Source: Verrucomicrobiota bacterium
GTDB taxonomy: Bacteria > Verrucomicrobiota > Verrucomicrobiia > Verrucomicrobiales > Akkermansiaceae
NCBI GenBank assembly: GCA_008932955.1
Contig: WBXE01000138.1
Coordinates: forward strand, 1 to 6,500
Length of the DNA stretch: 6,500 nt
Direction: 5' to 3'
The translations under genes were made by a program, and so were the position numbers. Every line of letters starts with the position of its first letter. Position 1 is the stretch's first letter. This document shows, piece after piece, positions 6,366 through 6,500 of this stretch. The notes beneath the pieces were generated by a model, which did no database searches, was not told where the DNA came from, and saw only the letters and a program-made list of their open reading frames with translations.

Positions 6366-6426
6366 AGGCGGGAGATGGAGGGGAGACCCCGCCTTGCAAT
6401 CCGGGACGAAAATGTCATTCTCGTCC
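6366..6426. repeat. Two short inverted repeats upstream of the tRNA
   Basis: AGGCGGG (6366-6372) pairs with CCCGCCT (6388-6394), and GGACGA (6404-6409) pairs with TCGTCC (6421-6426). They lie just 5' of the tRNA on the minus strand. They may be leader or terminator structures for whatever lies to the right, but neither has a T-run. No confident promoter for the tRNA can be picked out in 6362-6500. Confidence 0.3.
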
Positions 6427-6500
6427 GTTGCGCCGCAGCAGCCATAGCATGAATACGCAGGGGCGCAAACGCAATTTTACGCGTCGCAGGAAAATTGGCC

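Noticed and set aside
6449..6500. Plus-strand frame starting MNTQGRKRN and running off the right edge
   Set aside because: Only 17 codons are visible, with no Shine-Dalgarno and an unusually basic composition; it could be a gene start but cannot be supported.
6415..6500. Minus-strand frame entering from the right edge and ending in LLRRNGRE, with the stop inside the hairpin at 6404-6426
   Set aside because: It could be the C-terminus of a neighbouring gene followed by a terminator-like hairpin, but 28 codons without a recognisable motif are too little to call.

Overview
The window looks like chromosomal DNA from a GC-rich bacterium of the Planctomycetota-Verrucomicrobiota-Chlamydiota group, most likely Verrucomicrobiota. 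This is inferred mainly from the pairing of a PVC-style ECF sigma factor with a membrane Hanks-type kinase that carries PEGA and SUMF1-like (formylglycine-generating enzyme fold) domains, and from the style of the sugar transferase. No database search was possible, so taxonomy is inference.

Layout from left to right: the last 21 codons of an unidentified plus-strand gene (1-66); a dense array of GC-rich hairpins with two near-identical 110-bp tandem units (76-336), lying between convergent genes; a minus-strand polyprenyl-phosphate sugar transferase (about 354-1172); a short AT-rich gap; then a compact minus-strand gene set read from right to left as ECF sigma factor (5035-4310), PEGA/SUMF1 Ser/Thr kinase (4320-1738, overlapping the sigma gene by 11 bp) and an OsmC-family protein (1712-1305, 25 nt after the kinase). 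A 167-bp divergent region separates this set from a plus-strand beta-hydroxyacid dehydrogenase of the 3-hydroxyisobutyrate dehydrogenase superfamily (5203-6111). The right end holds a minus-strand tRNA-Thr(TGT) with encoded CCA (6287-6361) and short hairpins, with no confident gene beyond it.

The most coherent unit is sigma factor-kinase-OsmC. The kinase has a cytoplasmic catalytic domain, one membrane helix and a large predicted extracytoplasmic sensor region. That architecture suggests a signal sensed outside the membrane, a kinase response, and possibly control of the sigma factor by phosphorylation; the OsmC protein would be a peroxide- or thiol-related output or passenger. The link is inferred from gene order and overlap only. 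The sensor region looks like a PEGA+SUMF1 module that was duplicated, with the first SUMF1 copy shrunken.

The other striking element is the hairpin array at 76-336: ten hairpins, eight of which share a GC-AA-GC or GC-TT-GC centre, resembling REP-type elements between convergent genes. I see no CRISPR array, insertion sequence or phage gene. The window is mostly ordinary chromosome with a PVC-flavoured signalling locus.
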